19,646 nucleotides of DNA from Acidobacteriaceae bacterium (GTDB taxonomy: Bacteria > Acidobacteriota > Terriglobia > Terriglobales > SbA1), in NCBI GenBank assembly GCA_019237515.1, contig JAFAGX010000273.1, positions 1-19,646 on the forward strand. Direction: 5' to 3'. The translations under genes were made by a program, and so were the position numbers. Shown here piece after piece: positions 15,510 to 19,646 of the stretch. The notes below the pieces were generated by a model that saw only the letters and a list, made by a program, of their open reading frames with translations, was not told the DNA's origin and did no database searches. Within the stretch, counting starts at the first letter, position 1. Each line of letters opens with the position of its first letter.

Positions 15510-15899
15510 GTGCCAGTACGTATTCTCATTGCCGACGATGATCCTCCCATCCGGCGACTCTTGCGCAGACTCGTCGAGCAACATACCGATTGGAAGATCT
15601 GCGGCGAAGCCGAGAACGGCCGCGATGCCATTCAAAGAACGAAGCAACTCGCACCGGACGTCGTCATAATTGACCTCGCGATGCCGCAAATGAATGGCCT
15701 TCAGGCAGGAAGAGAAATCTTCAAATCATCACAGGTTCCGATGCTGTTGCTTACCGTCCAGGACGTCTCTCCGGAACTGGCGAAAGAGGCCAAAAAGGCG
15801 GGTTTTCTGGGTGCCTTGTCCAAGAGCCGGGGCTCTGAGGTCATCCACGGCATCGAAACCTTACTGCGACACCAATCCTTTTTTCCGGCCTCCCCATAA
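15510..15899 (+). CDS. Receiver-only response regulator with altered switch residue
   Basis: The 129-residue product is a single CheY-like receiver with no output domain. The acidic pocket (Asp9-Asp10-Asp11), the phospho-acceptor Asp55 (VVIIDLAMPQMNG), Thr82 (LLTVQD) and Lys105 are all present, so phosphorylation should be possible. Three residues before the lysine, where receivers carry a Tyr or Phe switch (typically GYLLK), it reads GALSK, so the aromatic switch is Ala102. The start is a GTG at 15510 giving MPVRILIADDD; the frame has a stop at 15486 and no better start between, and the ribosome binding site is poor (GAGCAG). It lies 88 bases after the Ser/Thr kinase gene in the same direction. 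No histidine kinase is in view. It might be a target of the kinase, or a phosphate sink or adaptor for an unlinked system. Confidence 0.88.
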   Translation: MPVRILIADDDPPIRRLLRRLVEQHTDWKICGEAENGRDAIQRTKQLAPDVVIIDLAMPQMNGLQAGREIFKSSQVPMLLLTVQDVSPELAKEAKKAGFLGALSKSRGSEVIHGIETLLRHQSFFPASP

Positions 15900-15960
15900 T
15901 ATCTCCCACTCCGCGCCGATCCAGCCTCGCCTTCTACCCTGAATTTACCTTTTCCTTGCA

Positions 15961-15990
15961 ATCACCTTAAAGCAATGGGGCAACGGTGAT
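15961..15990. promoter_or_regulatory. Spaced inverted repeat ahead of the phosphoesterase gene
   Basis: ATCACC (15961-15966) and GGTGAT (15985-15990) are perfect reverse complements separated by 18 bases, about 65 bases before the phosphoesterase ATG. This could be a regulator site or a weak leader hairpin. The arms are short. Confidence 0.25.
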
Positions 15991-16055
15991 GACTTTCGGA
16001 CTCATCGAAGGTATGTTCCTGCTCGTCGCACGTTGTTCGGGGAGGCTTGCATTCG

Positions 16056-18314
16056 ATGTCGCTTTCGCGTTTATTGTGCGTTGTTTTCCTTGTCTCACTC
16101 CTGATACTCGTAACTGGTTGTGGAGGTGGCATGGCCAGCCCGTCGCAGCCGAGCTCGTTTCAAGTCACAGTGCAGCTTTCGGGCAATGGCACGGGAACGA
16201 TTACCAGCAAACCTTCGGGTATTAGCTGTGGGGCCACGTGTACTGGGACATTTCCCTCCGGAACCCAGGTCACCCTCACTGCCAATCCTGCGCAAAGCTC
16301 CACCTTTGCGGGATGGTCGGGAGGCTGCAGCGGCCAGAATTCCTGCACGATTACCCTGAGTAACAACGCCTCTGTCGGGGCCGCTTTCAATTTCACGCCG
16401 GACTCTCTGAAGGTTAGCGTGTCTGGCAATGGGTCCGGGATGATTGCCAGTACACCTGCCGGAATCAACTGTGGGACGTCTTGCACCGCGGGCTTTAAAC
16501 CCGGAACCCAAATTACTCTGACCGCAACTGCGGGAACCAACTCGGCATTTGCCGGATGGTCCGGGGCGTGCACTGGCACCGGTGCCTGCACGGTCACATT
16601 GAATTCCAATACATCAGTCGGAGCGGCATTTAGCCTCACCGCGGCGACATTGAACCTCACCCTCGCGGGAACCGGTACCGGGACGGTCACCAGCAGTCCA
16701 TCTGGGATTAATTGCGGAACTACATGCACCGCGACCTTTCCCCCGGGAACTCAGGTCACCTTGATGGCAACCGCTGGCGCGAACTCCTATTTAGTCAGCT
16801 GGGGCGGGGCATGCAGTGGAAGTACCAGTTGTACGGTCACGCTGAATAACAATGAAAGTGTTACTGCAACTCTCAATTCCCCGCTGCCCATCAATCACAT
16901 CATTTTCGTGGCACAGGAGAATCGTTCCTTTGATCATTATTTCGGGGAACTACGGAAATACTGGGCAGATAACGGTTATCCCGACCAGCCTCTCGATGGG
17001 TTGCCAGAATTCAATCCGCAGCCTGGCGCAACTCCGGCTATACCTGGATGCAATCCCAATGATCCTTTTCAGCCGCCAGGTCCCGGGTCGGTTTTTCAGG
17101 ACTGTCTCTTTGATCCGAGTACGACCGTAAGTTCCTATCACTTAAAGACCCAATGCCTGGAGAACCCGAGTCCATCCTGGAACGAATCGCACGACATCTG
17201 GAACTATAACGATCCGACTGGCAATAGCTCCTACGTGGGAAATGGCAATGTCTGGTCGGCCGGGCATGATTCTCGTAACGAATACTACTTTGGAAACACG
17301 CTGCAGTACGACACGAACGGCGTGCGAGCTATGGGTTATTACGACGCCGATGATCTCAACTACTACTACTTTATGGCCAGCCAGTTTGCGACTTCCGACC
17401 GCTGGTTCTCACCGGTAATGTCACGTACTGAACTGAACCGCGACTTTTTCATCGCCGCGACTTCCGCAGGGCGCGCTTATCCCAGCGGTCCCAACGACCC
17501 CGCTGACAACACTCAGATTGACGCTCCGGTAATTTACGAATTGCTGCAGAATGCAGGCATCAGCTGGAAAATCTACGTCGATCCCGCGGGCAGCCCGTGC
17601 GAAAGTAATCCCACGCCGGATTGCTTCTACACATATCTCTCGTATGTCCACACCTTCAAGTATGGGCAAACAATACTTAATCAATATTCACAAAATCTGG
17701 TTCCGATTTCACAGTTCTTCACTGACCTCCAGCAAGGCACGCTTCCGCAGTTCGCCTATATTGAGCCAGCTTCCAGCGCGGGACTTGATGAACATGCCGC
17801 GGACTTCGATACAACTCCGCCATGTTGCAGCGTGCAGGCTGGCGCCAACTACGTTTCTTCGTTGATCAACACATTGATGCAGAGCACATCGTGGAAGGAT
17901 TCGGTCCTATTTCTGACCTATGACGAGTTCGGTGGTTTCTACGATCATGTCGCGCCACAGCCGATGGCAAGCCCCGACGGTACCAACAATCCGCCTGTCG
18001 ATCTTCATGCCGGTGATGTTTGTACCCAGGTGGGAGGCCCGCTTTGCAACTTCAATTGGACAGGATACCGGGTGCCTCTGCTTGTGATCTCACCCTTCAC
18101 CAAGAAGAACTACGTCTCGCACACCGTGATGGATACGACTGCCTATCTGAAATTTACGGAAAATCGTTTTGGCCTACCCAATCTCACGCAGCGCGATGCC
18201 GCGCAGGCGGACATGTCGGAATTCTTCGACTTTGGCAATCCACCTTGGATGACACCACCAACTCCGCCAAAGCAAAACACTGGCGGCGCTTGCTATCTCG
18301 ATCACTTGCCCTGA
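16056..18314 (+). CDS. Lipoprotein phosphoesterase (phospholipase C/AcpA family) with three InlB-like repeats
   Basis: The 752-residue product begins with a lipoprotein signal ending LVTGC (Cys22). Three tandem repeats of about 80 residues (35-275) follow, of the divergent InlB B-repeat type. Next comes a phosphoesterase domain (about 279-735) of the family that holds bacterial phospholipase C and the acid phosphatase AcpA. Catalytic-type motifs are QENRSFDHYFG (Glu288, Asn289), SRTELNRDFF (Thr458 at the likely nucleophile position), TYDEFGGFYDHV (Asp623, Asp630, His631), and GYRVPLLVISPF followed by a C-terminal FGLPNLTQRDA. It should hydrolyse phosphate esters at the cell surface or in the periplasm. 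The substrate (phospholipid, phosphomonoester or other) is not visible. The ATG at 16056 has GGGGAGG ten bases upstream, whereas the in-frame TTG at 16047 is too close. The gene is convergent with the next one, with a 17-base gap. Confidence 0.9.
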   Translation: MSLSRLLCVVFLVSLLILVTGCGGGMASPSQPSSFQVTVQLSGNGTGTITSKPSGISCGATCTGTFPSGTQVTLTANPAQSSTFAGWSGGCSGQNSCTITLSNNASVGAAFNFTPDSLKVSVSGNGSGMIASTPAGINCGTSCTAGFKPGTQITLTATAGTNSAFAGWSGACTGTGACTVTLNSNTSVGAAFSLTAATLNLTLAGTGTGTVTSSPSGINCGTTCTATFPPGTQVTLMATAGANSYLVSWGGACSGSTSCTVTLNNNESVTATLNSPLPINHIIFVAQENRSFDHYFGELRKYWADNGYPDQPLDGLPEFNPQPGATPAIPGCNPNDPFQPPGPGSVFQDCLFDPSTTVSSYHLKTQCLENPSPSWNESHDIWNYNDPTGNSSYVGNGNVWSAGHDSRNEYYFGNTLQYDTNGVRAMGYYDADDLNYYYFMASQFATSDRWFSPVMSRTELNRDFFIAATSAGRAYPSGPNDPADNTQIDAPVIYELLQNAGISWKIYVDPAGSPCESNPTPDCFYTYLSYVHTFKYGQTILNQYSQNLVPISQFFTDLQQGTLPQFAYIEPASSAGLDEHAADFDTTPPCCSVQAGANYVSSLINTLMQSTSWKDSVLFLTYDEFGGFYDHVAPQPMASPDGTNNPPVDLHAGDVCTQVGGPLCNFNWTGYRVPLLVISPFTKKNYVSHTVMDTTAYLKFTENRFGLPNLTQRDAAQADMSEFFDFGNPPWMTPPTPPKQNTGGACYLDHLP
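16158..16880 (+). repeat. Three tandem divergent InlB-like repeats in the coding sequence
   Basis: Three units of about 240 bp each encode a pattern of G-G-T/M-I/V-S-P-GI-CG-C-F-GT-TLTA-FAGWSG-C-C-VTL-V-A-F. Each unit keeps four cysteines as C-x3-C then C-x5-C: Cys58/62/91/97, Cys139/143/172/178 and Cys220/224/253/259. The strict conservation suggests two disulfides per repeat, fitting an exported lipoprotein. DNA identity between units is only partial, so the duplication is not recent. Confidence 0.85.
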
Positions 18315-18323
18315 GACGATGCA

Positions 18324-18354
18324 TCGCGGGTTTACTGCAATCGACAAACCGCGA
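18324..18354. terminator. Possible hairpin between convergent genes
   Basis: TCGCGGGTTT (18324-18333) pairs with AAACCGCGA (18346-18354) with one bulged G and a 12-base loop. It begins ten bases after the phosphoesterase stop and overlaps the end of the minus-strand gene. No T-run follows, so it is only a candidate terminator or anti-collision structure. Confidence 0.3.
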
Positions 18355-19646
18355 CCGCGGAATTTGTGTAAGGACACTCAAGGCTTTCGATGCCAGGCCG
18401 CTGCAGGACGAGCCAGTTGACGCCGTAATCCGCTTGCAGCCTGCGAAAGTCTTGCAAACGAAATCCACGCCAGCCCGATTGCGCCTGCACTTGCCGCCAC
18501 CACTCGTCAGCCATGGGCGGAAACATCGAGACCGCGCCGGAATCCTTCACCGTATCGGCAAGGCTGCTTCGCAGCGCAATGGCACGGAACCCTTGCTCAT
18601 CCTCGCCAGAAATGTCCAGGTATTCAGGATCGAGCGCAAAGATCGAGTCTTTCGGTGTGTTGTCGCGAATCCATAAAAATGCCTGCACCCACTGGTTCTT
18701 TGGCTGAGACCACGGCCACTCGATGTGAGCATCTGCGGGAAAAAGCGTGCGTTGAGCAAAGAACATGCCAAGACCGAGAGGAACAAACAACATTAACCAT
18801 TTCCAGAGTCGGTTTTGCAAAACGAATTCGGCGAGAACTCCGCCGCCTAGCACAAGCATGAGCACATACACCAGGTACAGTGATCGCATCGGTTGTAAAC
18901 GAGCCAAAGCCTCAAAACGCGGCGGAATCGAGATCAATATCGCAGCGATGAGATAAATCAGCTCATAAACCACCAAAGTCCGGCATAGCAGAACGACATT
19001 GGGCCATTTCTGTTTGAGGCCCAGGCGAGCGAACCAAAGCAAAACGAGCAACGACCCAATTACCCCCAACCATTCATACCAGTGCCATTGCGTCACGTAA
19101 AAGTAAGAATGAGAGATCGCAACCTGGTGATAGACCTTGGGTGGCGGAGCCAGAGAAATTCCAAATGGGAAAAACAGCAGCGCGAAAAAGCTCACGGATC
19201 TCTTCCTCATCACCAGCAAAAGAATGCAAAAAGAAAAAGCAAATACTGACATGAGGGGATGAATCGCCGATGCAACAATCAGTGCTAGTCCCGCCGAAAC
19301 ATATTTCCTGTCTATCACCGCGACGATTGCAAATATCGCCGCAAACGCCACCAGGTTCCGTGGATTTAGATACTGGTCCATGATGTACAGGGCGGTGCCT
19401 GCGATTGGCAGAGTGAGAAGAACGGCAACGAGCGCAACGCCCGCCCGGCGGCTTGCAGGACGCGTAAAGCATCTGGCACTCAACTCCCAGCACGCCACCA
19501 GCAGCAGGAAAATGCATAGTAACTGCCAGAAAAATACGGCTGTCTCCAACCGCAAATGACTGATCTGTACTGAGGCGGCAATCACGCGGGGGAAAAGCGT
19601 CGAGTGCGCATGTGCCTCAAAGAATTGCGAATTGAAGGGAAACAGC
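18332..19646 (-). CDS. Polytopic GT-C-like membrane protein, 5' end beyond the window
   Basis: The frame is open from the right edge (19646) to the TAA at 18334-18332, about 437 residues, so the gene starts outside the window. An internal GTG at 19585 is not the start: upstream residues FFEAHAHSTLFPR continue in frame and look like conserved coding. Many hydrophobic helices run from the edge to about 18750. They are followed by a C-terminal soluble domain beginning WIRDNTPKDSIFALDPEYLD, with GEDEQGFRAIALRSSLAD and a FPPMADEWWRQVQ segment. That end resembles the periplasmic tail of GT-C-type membrane proteins in Acidobacteriota, but I see no catalytic acidic pair because the N-terminal loop is missing. 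The function is therefore unassigned, possibly a glycosyltransferase. It is convergent with the phosphoesterase gene. Confidence 0.78.
   Translation of the reverse strand, partial: LFPFNSQFFEAHAHSTLFPRVIAASVQISHLRLETAVFFWQLLCIFLLLVACWELSARCFTRPASRRAGVALVAVLLTLPIAGTALYIMDQYLNPRNLVAFAAIFAIVAVIDRKYVSAGLALIVASAIHPLMSVFAFSFCILLLVMRKRSVSFFALLFFPFGISLAPPPKVYHQVAISHSYFYVTQWHWYEWLGVIGSLLVLLWFARLGLKQKWPNVVLLCRTLVVYELIYLIAAILISIPPRFEALARLQPMRSLYLVYVLMLVLGGGVLAEFVLQNRLWKWLMLFVPLGLGMFFAQRTLFPADAHIEWPWSQPKNQWVQAFLWIRDNTPKDSIFALDPEYLDISGEDEQGFRAIALRSSLADTVKDSGAVSMFPPMADEWWRQVQAQSGWRGFRLQDFRRLQADYGVNWLVLQRPGIESLECPYTNSAVAVCRLQ

Noticed and set aside
15940..16010. Possible riboswitch leader before the phosphoesterase gene
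   Set aside because: I compared it with the c-di-GMP-I pattern because of GGGGCAAC and AAAGC-like pieces, but the order and conserved core do not match.

Overview
The window looks like a metagenome-derived contig from a soil or sediment Acidobacteriota (Terriglobia-like) bacterium. This is an inference from protein style and gene content: a PknB-type kinase, a lipoprotein phosphoesterase with InlB-like repeats, GT-C membrane proteins with C-terminal periplasmic domains, and a cupredoxin/carboxypeptidase-regulatory protein. No 16S rRNA or other decisive marker is present. The first ten bases equal the 3' end of the Illumina adapter, so position 1 is probably a raw contig end rather than genome.

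Layout. 11-481 (+): C-terminal piece of a probable pseudopilin-like protein. 526-900 (-): A-type Fe-S carrier (ErpA/IscA), with a terminator in the convergent gap. 1138-1410 (+): small two-TM protein. 1600-1658: degenerate palindromic repeat. 1679-1763 (-): tRNA-Leu(UAG). 1784-5046 (-): a PAT/YncA-like acetyltransferase, a GT39-like glycosyltransferase and a COG3375 GNAT protein, all co-directional. 5349-12795 (+): a tightly packed three-gene RND efflux operon matching MdtA-MdtB-MdtC one to one. 12894-13703 (+): secreted cupredoxin/carboxypeptidase-regulatory protein. 13835-15421 (+): membrane Ser/Thr kinase. 15510-15899 (+): receiver-only response regulator. 16056-18314 (+): large lipoprotein phosphoesterase. 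18332 to the right edge (-): multi-TM protein running off the window.

How the genes fit together. The clearest functional unit is the efflux operon: a lipidated adaptor plus two distinct RND pumps, each keeping the Asp-Asp/Lys/Arg proton-relay residues, so a heteromeric MdtBC-type pump is likely. No outer-membrane channel gene is in view. The kinase and the stand-alone receiver are neighbours and may form a mixed Ser/Thr-Asp signalling pair; the receiver has lost its aromatic switch residue. Much of the rest is envelope work: lipoprotein, secreted cupredoxin and two GT-C-like membrane proteins.

I found no CRISPR array, insertion sequence, integrase or phage gene. I see no convincing new multi-gene system. 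The best leads are two mutually exclusive hairpins ahead of the efflux operon, the odd receiver beside the kinase, the cysteine-paired repeats on the phosphoesterase, and a near-leaderless promoter of the COG3375 gene.
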